Origin: Pseudomonas solani
Lineage (GTDB): Bacteria; Pseudomonadota; Gammaproteobacteria; Pseudomonadales; Pseudomonadaceae
Direction: 5' to 3'
Assembly (NCBI RefSeq): GCF_026072635.1
Contig: NZ_AP023081.1
Span: forward strand, 5,576,501-5,640,500
DNA length: 64,000 nucleotides
Shown here: positions 16,433 through 24,827 of the stretch, in pieces
Layout of the letters: each line of letters starts with the position of its first letter
Position numbering within the stretch: the first letter of the stretch is position 1
The notes under the pieces: model-generated
Database searches by the model: none
The model's input: the letters and a program-made list of their open reading frames with translations, nothing else
What the model was told of the DNA's origin: nothing
Program-made: the position numbers and the translations under genes

Positions 16433-17463
16433 GGCATCCAGCTCCCTTGTGGGGCCAGGGCGGCGAGGCGACCGAGTACGGCGAGGTCGCGCTCGGCGTG
16501 GCTCTGGCGGAGGTACACCGGCAGGTCGGCGAGCAACCGGGCCAGGTAGGGGTCGAGGCAATAGGGGGCCGCGCCCAGGGCGTGGCCGACATGCAGGAGG
16601 GCCGCTTCGGCCGCGCTTTCGCAGAGGGCGCGCAGGCGGCGCACCTGGCCTTCGGCGTCGGCGCGGGGGTGGCGGTCGATCCAGGCGGCGCATTCGCGCA
16701 GGGCGCAGGCCGCCCCATGCAGGTGCGCGTCCAGGGCGCCCAGGTGGGCCAGGGCGTGGGGTTCGTCATGCTTGGCACAATGGCGGCGCAGGGCCTCGCC
16801 CAGGGCCTGGGCGGCGCCGAACCAGCAGGCGGCGATGCCGGCGCCCCCGTGCCAGAAGCCGGGGCGCTCCAGGTAGCCTCCGGCGGCGCCGATGCAGTGG
16901 GCGCGGGCCTGCTCGAAGTGCACCGCGACGCTGCCGGTGGCGGCCATGCCCACCGCGTTCCAGCCGCCTTCGCCGACGCGCACGCCGGGCTGGTCCAGGG
17001 CCACGGCCACCAGTTGCTGCCGGCCTTCCTCGTTCCAGCCGGTGAGCAGCGCGTGGCTGAGCACGGCGGCACCCGAGCACCAGGCCTTGGTGCCGTCCAG
17101 GCGCACGTCCTGCTGCGAGGTGCGGGCGTTGATGCGCACCCGCGCCTGGGGCGGTTCGGCGGCCCAGACGCCCCAGGTGCTGCCGGCCGGCGGAGCGTCG
17201 GCGCCCAGTTCATGGAGGATGGCCAGGGCGTCGGTGTGGCCTTCGTAGAGCTTGCACAGGCCCAGGTCGCGGGCAGCGACCCGGGCCAGGGCCTGCCAGC
17301 GCGCCAGGGTGGCGCCCGCGCCGGGCAACGGCAGGCGGTCGAGGCCCGCCGCCACCAGTGCGGCCAGGCGATGACCGAGTTCGCGGGCGTCGGCGCCCGG
17401 GCGCGGGCGTTCCGCCAGGCACCCTTCCAGGCGCTCGGCAGGAACGGCCGGGGCACCCTGCAT
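16429..17463 (-). CDS. Acyl-CoA dehydrogenase-like flavoprotein (divergent, short)
   Basis: This is a 344-residue protein of the acyl-CoA dehydrogenase superfamily, shorter than the usual 380-400. It shows the middle beta-domain (WGVWAAEPPQARVRINA, LDGTKAWCSGAAVLSHALLT, VGMAATGSVAVHFEQA) and a helical C-terminal domain (GGAGIAACWFGAAQALGEALR, ALLHVGHALGAAPYCLDP). The usual catalytic Glu could not be placed with confidence, so it may be a non-oxidising relative. Its ATG overlaps the glgX stop (TGATG), tying it to glycogen-enzyme translation. I infer that it acts on the acyl part of whatever the PIG-L/NodS/GT2 partners make. Confidence 0.82.
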   Translation of the reverse strand: MQGAPAVPAERLEGCLAERPRPGADARELGHRLAALVAAGLDRLPLPGAGATLARWQALARVAARDLGLCKLYEGHTDALAILHELGADAPPAGSTWGVWAAEPPQARVRINARTSQQDVRLDGTKAWCSGAAVLSHALLTGWNEEGRQQLVAVALDQPGVRVGEGGWNAVGMAATGSVAVHFEQARAHCIGAAGGYLERPGFWHGGAGIAACWFGAAQALGEALRRHCAKHDEPHALAHLGALDAHLHGAACALRECAAWIDRHPRADAEGQVRRLRALCESAAEAALLHVGHALGAAPYCLDPYLARLLADLPVYLRQSHAERDLAVLGRLAALAPQGSWMP

Positions 17464-19589
17464 CAGCCGATCTCCCGTTGCAGCTCGAAGAGCAGCAGCG
17501 AGCGGTTGGTGAGGGTGAACTCGGTGTCGAACTCGAAGCGCTCCAGGGAGCGTTCGTCGGGGCGGTTGGTGTCCAGCAGCAGGGTCCAGGCGGTGCCCTG
17601 GGCGACTTCCGGCAGGCGGAAGTTGACCACGTCGTGGTGGGCATTGAGCAACAGCAGCAGGGTGGCATCGGCACCGCTCTTGCGGATGCCGGTGGGTTGC
17701 GCGCGGCCGTCCATGAGCATGCCCAGGCAGCGGGCGTTGCCGTCCTGCCACTGTTCCTCGGTCATCTCGTTGCCGCAGGGCGACAGCCAGGCGACGTCCT
17801 TGACCCCGAGTTCTTCGTTGTACTCGCCCACCAGGAAACGGCCCCGGCGCAGGATCGGGTAGGCGCGGCGCAGGCTGATCAGCCGGCGGGTGAAGTCCAG
17901 CAGGCTGCGGCCCTCGTCGTCGAGTTCCCAGTCCACCCAGCCCAGTTCGTTGTCCTGGCAGTAGACGTTGTTGTTGCCCTGTTGGGTGCGGCTGAACTCG
18001 TCGCCCGCCACCAGCATCGGCGTGCCCTGGGAGAGCAGCAGCGTGGCCATCATGTTGCGCATCTGGCGCAGGCGCAGCGCGCGGATGTCGGCGTCGTCGG
18101 TGGGGCCTTCGACGCCATGGTTCCAGGAGTAGTTGTTGTCGCTGCCGTCGCGGTTGCCTTCGTCGTTGGCTTCGTTGTGCTTGTGGTCGTAGCTGACCAC
18201 GTCGCGCAGGGTGAAGCCGTCGTGGGCGGTGACGAAGTTGACCGAGGCGTAGGGCCGCCGGCCGCGCTGGTTGAACAGGTCGCCCGAGGCGGTGAGGCGG
18301 CTGGCGAGCCCGGCGATCTGCCCGCCATCGCCGCGCCAGAAGGCCCGCACGGTGTCGCGGAAGCGGTCGTTCCATTCCACCCAGCCGGGCGGGAAGCCGC
18401 CCACCTGGTAGCCGCCGGGGCCGCAGTCCCAGGGTTCGGCGATGAGCTTGAGCTTGCTCAGAACCGGGTCCTGGCGGCAGGCGACGAGGAAGCCGTGGCG
18501 TTCGTCGAAGCCGTGGGGGTGGCGGCCGAGGATGGTGGCGAGGTCGAAGCGGAAGCCGTCCACGTGCATCTCGGTGGCCCAGTAGCGCAGCGAGTCGGTG
18601 ACCATCTGCAGCACGCAGGGGTGGCTGAGGTCGAGGGTGTTGCCGGTGCCGGAATCGTTGATGTAGTGGCGGCGGTTGTCGGGCATCAGCCGGTAGTAGG
18701 TGGCGTTGTCGATGCCGCGCATGCTCAGGGTCGGGCCCAGCTCGTTGCCTTCGGCTGTGTGGTTGTAGACCACGTCGAGGATCAGCTCCAGGCCGGCGTC
18801 GTGCAGGTGCGCGACCATTTCCTTGAACTCGTTGATGTGGCCGCTGGCGAGGTAGGCGGCGTGGGGCGCGAAGAACGCCAGGCTGTTGTAGCCCCAGTAG
18901 TTGTTCATGCCCTTTTCCAGCAGGTGCTGGTCGTTGACGAAGCCGTGGATCGGCAGCAGCTCGATGCTGGTGATGCCCAGGGAGCGGATGTGCTGCAGCA
19001 GCTCGGCGTTCATCAGCCCGGCGCAGGTGCCGCGCAGGTGCTTGGGCACGGCCGGGTGGCGCATGCTGGTGCCGCGCAGGTGGGCCTCGTAGATGACCGT
19101 GGCATCCCAGGGCACGCGCACGGACTTGTGCTCGGGCCAGGTGAAGGCCGGGTCGATGACCTTGGACTTGGGCACGAAGGCAGCGCTGTCGCGCTCGTCG
19201 AACGACAGATCGCCGTCCTTGTGGCCGATGGTGTAGCCGAACAGCGCCTCGGACCAGCGCAGCCCACCCACCAGTTGGCGGGCGTAGGGGTCCACCAGCA
19301 GCTTGTTGGGGTTGAAGCGGTGGCCGGCGTCGGGCTCGTAGGGGCCGTGCACGCGGTAGCCGTAGATCTGCCCGGGGTGGGCGTCCGGCAGGTAGCCGTG
19401 CCAGATCTCGTCGGTGTATTCGGGCAGTTCGATGCGTTCCAGTTCCTGTTCGCCCTTGGCGTCGAACAGGCAGAGTTCCACCTTGGTGGCATGGGCGGAA
19501 AACAGCGCGAAGTTCACCCCCAGCCCGTCCCAGGTGGCGCCCAGGGGGAAGGGGTGGCCTTCGGTTATCCGTGAGCGTTGCCTGCTCAT
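17463..19589 (-). CDS. glgX: Glycogen debranching enzyme GlgX
   Basis: This is a 708-residue GH13 enzyme that hydrolyses alpha-1,6 branches of glycogen or limit dextrin in the cytoplasm. An N-terminal CBM48-like region (GATWDGLGVNFALFSAHATK) precedes the catalytic barrel. The nucleophile Asp is in DGFRFDLATIL, the acid Glu in LIAEPWDCGPGGYQVG and the transition-state Asp in NFVTAHDGFTLRD. The length fits GlgX/isoamylase-type enzymes. It lies 43 bp downstream of the DUF2934 gene and overlaps the acyl-CoA dehydrogenase gene. With GlgA, MalQ, TreY and TreZ it supplies linear maltodextrins for conversion to trehalose. Confidence 0.96.
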   Translation of the reverse strand: MSRQRSRITEGHPFPLGATWDGLGVNFALFSAHATKVELCLFDAKGEQELERIELPEYTDEIWHGYLPDAHPGQIYGYRVHGPYEPDAGHRFNPNKLLVDPYARQLVGGLRWSEALFGYTIGHKDGDLSFDERDSAAFVPKSKVIDPAFTWPEHKSVRVPWDATVIYEAHLRGTSMRHPAVPKHLRGTCAGLMNAELLQHIRSLGITSIELLPIHGFVNDQHLLEKGMNNYWGYNSLAFFAPHAAYLASGHINEFKEMVAHLHDAGLELILDVVYNHTAEGNELGPTLSMRGIDNATYYRLMPDNRRHYINDSGTGNTLDLSHPCVLQMVTDSLRYWATEMHVDGFRFDLATILGRHPHGFDERHGFLVACRQDPVLSKLKLIAEPWDCGPGGYQVGGFPPGWVEWNDRFRDTVRAFWRGDGGQIAGLASRLTASGDLFNQRGRRPYASVNFVTAHDGFTLRDVVSYDHKHNEANDEGNRDGSDNNYSWNHGVEGPTDDADIRALRLRQMRNMMATLLLSQGTPMLVAGDEFSRTQQGNNNVYCQDNELGWVDWELDDEGRSLLDFTRRLISLRRAYPILRRGRFLVGEYNEELGVKDVAWLSPCGNEMTEEQWQDGNARCLGMLMDGRAQPTGIRKSGADATLLLLLNAHHDVVNFRLPEVAQGTAWTLLLDTNRPDERSLERFEFDTEFTLTNRSLLLFELQREIG

Positions 19590-19632
19590 TGGTGTCTCTC
19601 CTCACACGGCTCGGTTCGTCTTCAGGGGTGGA

Positions 19633-19956
19633 TCAGGCTTTCGGCGGCTTGGCGGCGGCCTTGGTGGCGCGGGGTTTCTTCAGCAGTGCCGGTTTCTCTT
19701 CGGCGGCGGCCTTGGGCGCCCGTGGCTTGCGCGTGGGCGCCGGGGTGGCGACCGCTTCGGCCGGAGCGCTGGCCGGCACTTCCTTGGGCTTGTTCACCCG
19801 CCGTGGCTTGGGGGCCGGTGGGCGTTCGCCACGGGTTTCCGATTCGGCGAGCTTGCGCGCCATCTCCCAGTGGCGGGCGTCCTGGCCGCTGGGTTTGCCC
19901 TCCGATTCCCAGATCTGGTACGCGAGTTCGCGGATGCGCTGTTCATCTGCACTCAT
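19633..19956 (-). CDS. DUF2934 small protein with basic Ala/Pro/Lys-rich tail
   Basis: This is a 107-residue protein. Residues 1-45 match the DUF2934 pattern (RIRELAYQIWESEGKPSGQD then HWEMARKLAE), a short helical module. Residues 50-107 are a low-complexity Pro/Ala/Lys tail (repeats of the KPRA/KKPRATKAA kind) that looks histone-like and could bind nucleic acid or polyanions. It starts immediately before treY's end (ATGA overlap) and lies upstream of glgX. A small gene of this type is found at this position in other Pseudomonas islands. Its function is unknown. Confidence 0.85.
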   Translation of the reverse strand: MSADEQRIRELAYQIWESEGKPSGQDARHWEMARKLAESETRGERPPAPKPRRVNKPKEVPASAPAEAVATPAPTRKPRAPKAAAEEKPALLKKPRATKAAAKPPKA

Positions 19957-22751
19957 GGCTGCTGCTCCTGATGAGGTCTGAAACACAAGAGGTTGACGGG
20001 GAAGTCGGCCAGCGCCTCGGCCAGGGCGATGCACCCTTCGATGGGGTGCAGCGGCGCCCGGGAGAACACGCCGGTAAGCGGGCTGTCGCCGATGGCGGCG
20101 GGCAGCACCACGCGGGTGTCGGCCCAGCGCTCGGGCGGAATATGGGGGGTGACGGCCTCGCCCAGCAGCTCGCTGGCCAGGCGCGGGACCAGTACCACCA
20201 GGTAATCGCCGCCGTGGCTGCGGGCGAAGGCCAGCACCTGCCCGGCATGGGCGCCTTCCACCGGCAAGGGCTGATAGTCGCCCCGGGCGAACAGCTCGGC
20301 GCGGGCATAACGCACCGACAGCACGGTCGCGATCAGTGATTGCTTGATGCGGCCGTCACGCCAGGACGCGATCAGCCCGGGCTGGTCGGCCAGCTCGGTG
20401 AGGGCGTCGATGCGCCGGGCGAAATCCACTTCGCGGCGGTTGTCCGGGTCCACCAGGCTGAAGTCCCAGAATTCGGTGCCCTGGTAGAGATCGGGGATGC
20501 CCGGCGTTGCCATGCGCAGCAGGCACTGGGCCAGGCCGTTGAGGGCGCCGGCGGGGGCGATGGCGTTGGCCGCCGCGGCGATCTCGATGCGCAGCTCGCG
20601 GGCGGTGTCGCGGGCCAGCAGGTCATGGAGGAAGGTGCGGCAGGCCACTTCATAGGCGGCGTTGGGCGCGCTCCAGCTGCTGTGCAGCTTGGCCTCGCGC
20701 AGGGCCTTTTCCTGCCAGCGCAGCAGGCGCTCCAGGTAGGCGTTGAGGGCGTGGCGGTCGTCGGCGTCCAGGTCCAGCGGCCAGCTGCCGAGCAGGCACT
20801 GGTAGAGCATCAGCTCGTCTGCTGCGCTGGGCGCGCCCTGGTTGTCCAGCACCTCGCGCAGCGGCGTGGCCAGGCGGCGCCAGTGCTCGCAGCGGGCGGC
20901 GAACCAGGCCGAGCGTTCGCTGAGTACCGCCAGGCGTGCGCGGTTGTCTTCGCCGCGCTTGTGGTCGTGGGTGGCAGTGGTCAGCAGGTTGCCGGGGAAA
21001 TGCTGCGAGCGGGCCAGGCATTGGGCGTGGAAGTCACCGACCGGGCCGCTGAACTGCTGCGGGTCGAAACCCACGTCGTTGCGCGAGAGCAGCACCGCCG
21101 AGCGGTAGCAGGCGGTGTCTTCCACGGCCTTGGCCGCCGCTGGCGAGGTGAGCTGCTGGAAGCGCGCGAGCACCTTGCGCCGCAGCGTGCGTTGCGGCCC
21201 CGGCGGCACCTCGCGCAGGGGCTGGCCGCCCAGCCAGCGGTCGAGGTGCTGCAGCAGGGGCTGGTCGGCTTCGCCCAGGGTGCTGCGGGCGCCGGCCAGG
21301 GCCTGCTCGAAGACCCGCCGGTCCTGTTCGGAGCGGCCGAGGGCGCCGGCATAGGTGCGGTACACCGGGAAATGCACGATGAGCTCCAGCAGCGCGCGGC
21401 GGATGGCGCCCAGGGTCAGGTCGCGGGTGGCGATGTCCTCGCGGGCCACCAGCAGCAGGTTCTGCGCGAGGTTTTCCAGGTCGCCCGCCAGGGAACTGGT
21501 GAGCACCAGTTGGCGGGCTTCGCGTACCTCGTCCTCGAAGCGCCCGGAGCGGCCGCTGAGGGTGCTCCACAGGGCCGTGAGCTGCAGCTCGCCGAGGGGC
21601 GAGTGCTGCAGCAGCGACACCTGGTTCATGAATTCGTAGCCGGTGGTGCCGTCCACGAGCCAGTCGCGGGACAGGCACTCCCCGGGGCCGAGGATCTTCT
21701 CCACGTAGATGGGGAAGTGCTGGCCGAGCAGGGCGCGCGGACGCTTGTCCAGCAGGCCCTCGACGCGCCGGCGCAGGCGGCGGCAGTAGCCGCGCGGGTC
21801 GGCCAGGCCGTCGATGTGGTCGATGCGCAGGCCGTCCACCAGGCCGGCTTCGATCAGCTCGAAGACCTTGGCGTGGGTGGCCTCGAACACCTCGGGGCGT
21901 TCCACCCGCAGGCCGCCCAGCTCATTGATGTCGAAGAAGCGCCGCCAGTTGATGTCGTCGGCGGCGGTGCGCCAGCTGGCCAGGCGGTAGTGCTGGCGTT
22001 CCAGCAACTGGTGCAGGCGTTCCAGGCCCTCGGGCGTGTCGGGGTGGTAGCGCTCCAGGGCACGCAGCAGGGGCTCGTCGCGGGGCGCGGCGGCGGCCAG
22101 CTGGCGGCGCAGTTCAGCGGCCTGTTGCCAGGCCTCGGGCTGCCCCTCCAGGGCCTCGAAGCGCGCGGCCAGCTCGCTGAGCACGGGGGCATCGCTGGCC
22201 CGCAGCAGCTCGCCATAGCTGGGCGGGGTGAGGGGGAAGCGGTGGTCGAAGTGCTGGGCATAGAGGCTGCCGCTGTCGGCGTCGTAGCGCAGGGCGATCT
22301 CCCCGGCGGCCAGCACCTCGCCATAGTCGCTGCGCAGGAAGGGCACCAGCAGCTGGCCGCGCAGCAGCGGATCGTGGGAGCGCCACTGGATGTCGAAGAA
22401 CTGCGCGTAGGGGCTGCCACGGCCCCATTCGAGGACGTCGAGCCACCAGGGGTTGTCGTCGCCGCCCACGGCCATGTGGTTGGAGACGATGTCGAGGATC
22501 AGCCCCATGCGCTGTTCACGCAGGGCGGCGACCAGGCGCTTGAGCGCCGCCTCGCCGCCCAGCTCGGGGTTGACCCGGGTGGGGTTGACCACGTCGTAGC
22601 CGTGGGTGGAGCCGCTGCGCGCGGTGAGCAGCGGCGAGGCGTAGAGATGGCTGATGCCCAGGCGCGCGAAGTAATGCACCAGGGGCACCGCGTCGTCGAG
22701 GGTGAAGCCCCGGTGGAACTGCAGGCGCTGGGTGGCGCGGATCTCACTCAT
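19953..22751 (-). CDS. treY: Maltooligosyl trehalose synthase TreY
   Basis: This 932-residue GH13 enzyme turns the reducing-end maltose of a maltodextrin into an alpha,alpha-1,1 trehalose unit. The start RATQRLQFHRGFTLDDAVPL and LGISHLYASPLLTARSGSTH are typical of TreY. The catalytic Asp is in DGLRIDHIDGLADP, with YVEKILGPGE and TATHDHKRGEDNRARL as further family blocks. Its length is within the usual 700-950 range. It overlaps the end of malQ by 8 bp and its own start has GGAGG upstream. TreZ, two genes upstream, releases the trehalose. Together they give the phosphate-free route from glycogen to trehalose. Confidence 0.96.
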   Translation of the reverse strand: MSEIRATQRLQFHRGFTLDDAVPLVHYFARLGISHLYASPLLTARSGSTHGYDVVNPTRVNPELGGEAALKRLVAALREQRMGLILDIVSNHMAVGGDDNPWWLDVLEWGRGSPYAQFFDIQWRSHDPLLRGQLLVPFLRSDYGEVLAAGEIALRYDADSGSLYAQHFDHRFPLTPPSYGELLRASDAPVLSELAARFEALEGQPEAWQQAAELRRQLAAAAPRDEPLLRALERYHPDTPEGLERLHQLLERQHYRLASWRTAADDINWRRFFDINELGGLRVERPEVFEATHAKVFELIEAGLVDGLRIDHIDGLADPRGYCRRLRRRVEGLLDKRPRALLGQHFPIYVEKILGPGECLSRDWLVDGTTGYEFMNQVSLLQHSPLGELQLTALWSTLSGRSGRFEDEVREARQLVLTSSLAGDLENLAQNLLLVAREDIATRDLTLGAIRRALLELIVHFPVYRTYAGALGRSEQDRRVFEQALAGARSTLGEADQPLLQHLDRWLGGQPLREVPPGPQRTLRRKVLARFQQLTSPAAAKAVEDTACYRSAVLLSRNDVGFDPQQFSGPVGDFHAQCLARSQHFPGNLLTTATHDHKRGEDNRARLAVLSERSAWFAARCEHWRRLATPLREVLDNQGAPSAADELMLYQCLLGSWPLDLDADDRHALNAYLERLLRWQEKALREAKLHSSWSAPNAAYEVACRTFLHDLLARDTARELRIEIAAAANAIAPAGALNGLAQCLLRMATPGIPDLYQGTEFWDFSLVDPDNRREVDFARRIDALTELADQPGLIASWRDGRIKQSLIATVLSVRYARAELFARGDYQPLPVEGAHAGQVLAFARSHGGDYLVVLVPRLASELLGEAVTPHIPPERWADTRVVLPAAIGDSPLTGVFSRAPLHPIEGCIALAEALADFPVNLLCFRPHQEQQP

Positions 22752-24827
22752 GGCCCTGGTCCTCCACCTGGCGGCGTGCTTCGTCGAGGCGGTGCAGGCG
22801 TCGCTCGGCGGCGGGGCCGTCGAGCATGGTCGCGGCGGGTTCCGCCCAGCGCCGCCGCCAATTGGGGTGGTGGTCACCGGGGCCGGGCAGGTTGGGCTGT
22901 TCGTCGCTGCCCATCACGTCTTCCAGGGGCAGCAGCACCAGGGGCGCGGGGGTGCGGCCGATGAAGCCGATGCAGGCATCCAGCTGCTCGTCGTTGTCGC
23001 GTTCGCCCTGCAGCGCCTGGGACTGGTCGCTGGCGTAGAGCGCGGTGGTCAGGGCGAGCTTTTCCCGGGCGCGGGTCTCGCGGTCGCCGTGGCTGTGCTC
23101 GGCGCTGCGCTGGCCGGTGATCTCGCGCCACTCGATATCGCGGCCCAGCAGCCAGCCGCGCATGCTCGGCAGGTCGTGGGTGGTGGTGGTGGCGAGGGCG
23201 TCGCGGGGCCAGCTGTGGGGCGGCAGGAAGCGGCCGTCGCTTTGCTCGAAGAGCAGCACGCGCATGCCGAGGATCATCCGCTGCGCCAGTTCCTCGCGCA
23301 GGCCGGCGGGCACGGTACCGAGGTCTTCGCCGATGACCAGGGCGCGGTGGCGGAAGGATTCCAGCGAGAGCAGGCGCAGCAGGTCCTGCAGCGGGTAGTT
23401 GAGGTAGGCGCCGGCTTCCGGCGGCGCGCCCTGGGGCAGCACCCAGAGGCGCTTGAGGCCCATCACATGGTCGATGCGGATGCCGCCGGCGTGGGCCAGG
23501 TTGGCCTGGAGCATCTCGATGAAGGCGCGGTAGCCGTGGCGTTGCAGCCCTTCGGGGAGAAGGCCGAGACGCCCCAGCTCTGCCCGGAGCGGTTGAGGAT
23601 GTCCGGCGGCGCACCCACGGTCACGGCGGGCAGCAATTCGGCCTGGCGCGCCCAGGCCTGGCTGCCGGCACCGTCGGCCCCCACGGCGAGGTCGGCGATC
23701 AGGCCGATCTTCATGCCGGCGCCACGGGCGGCGCTCTGCACCCGATCCAGCCCCCGGGCCACCAGCCACTGGCAGAAGGCGTGGAAGGTGACTTCCTGTT
23801 CGTGCTCGGCGGCGAAGCGCTGCACGGCCTCGTGGTGGGGGTCGCGGTATTGCTCGGGCCACACGCGCCAGTCGGTGGGCAGGCCGCTGCGGCTCATGAA
23901 GCCGTGCAGGGCCTCGAAGCGGCAGTGTTGCAGCAGGGCGTCGCCGCCGTGCTGGCGGAAACTGGCGAAGTCGGCGCTGAAGGCGTTCTCCGGGCCGGCG
24001 AAGCCCGCGAACAGCTGGCGCAGGATGGCCTGGCGGCTGGCGGCCACGGCGGGCCAGTCGATCAGCGGCTCGGCCTCCAGGCGCGCCAGTTCGGCGCCCA
24101 GGCCGCTGGCACTGATGGCTTCCTGCAGGGCGCGTTCACCGAGGATGCAGCCGGGGGCGGCGTGCAGCACGTTGAACAGCAGGCGGCTGGAAGGCGAGTA
24201 GGGGCTGTAGTTGTAGCTGTTGGCGCTGAACATGGCGTGCACCGGGCTCAAGGCGATGGCATCGGCGCCCTTGGCCGCGGCGCTGCGGGCCAGTTCCTCC
24301 AGGGCCTGGGTGTCGCCGAGGCCGCCGTCGCCGGGGCGGCGCAGGGAGTACAGCTGGGCGGTGAGGCCCCAGATGTGGCGGCGCTGGTGGTCGCTGAGCT
24401 GGGCCACGCTCTGGCAGGCCGGTGGCGCCACGGCCAGGGTCAGGGCCTGGTCGCCGATCAGCAGGCGCTGGTAGCCGCAGGCGGCGATGGCGGGCAGACG
24501 GCCTTCGTGGTCGAGGCGGGCGTCGATCCGGGCGCCATCCTCCAGTTGCAGCTGGAAGGGGGTGCCGGCGGCGAAGTGGCGGGCCAGGGACAGCGGCTGG
24601 CCCTGGTCCAGGGTCAGCAGCGGGGCGAGGGCGGCCTGGCTGCGCTGCTGTTCGAGGTGGGCCAGGGCGGCGTGCAGCTGCTGCTCGCTCTGCGCCGGGT
24701 AGCCGAGGGCTTCGAGCAGCGCGCGCTGGGCCTCGGGCGCCACCTGCTGGGGGCGGCCGTCGGCGTCGGTCCAGTGGATGCTGAGGCCGGCGGCACCGGC
24801 CAGTTCAGCCAACAGGGCGTCGCTCAT
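22744..24827 (-). pseudogene. malQ: 4-alpha-glucanotransferase MalQ, interrupted by a one-base frameshift
   Basis: This is a GH77 amylomaltase gene split over two frames. The first frame reads from ATG at 24827 (MSDALLAELAGAAGLS) through the family block PPDILNRSGQSWG to WGVSAFSP, then runs into unrelated residues and a stop at 23463. The second frame continues the protein as PEGLQRHGYRAF, GGIRIDHVMGLKRLWVLP (catalytic Asp), IGEDLGTVP and TTTHDLPSMRGWLL, to its stop. The join is a run of four G at 23554-23557 (+ strand). Adding one G restores a continuous 694-residue protein, the length of E. coli MalQ. Without it the product lacks the catalytic residues. A real mutation, a phase-variable tract and a base-calling error are all possible. 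Confidence 0.9.

Noticed and set aside
18700..19600. A second trehalose route gene (treS/treP) or glgB/glgE within the island
   Set aside because: No such sequence is present. These genes may lie elsewhere, so the window alone does not show the full glycogen cycle.
16429..19605. A single 1058-codon frame that seems to fuse glgX to the acyl-CoA dehydrogenase
   Set aside because: The first part is Arg/Pro-rich noise read in the wrong frame over glgX. The real dehydrogenase starts at ATG 17463, overlapping the true glgX stop.
23463..23862. Programmed ribosomal frameshifting in malQ
   Set aside because: No slippery heptamer with a downstream stimulator is evident, and the family normally needs none. 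A mutation or base-calling error is simpler.
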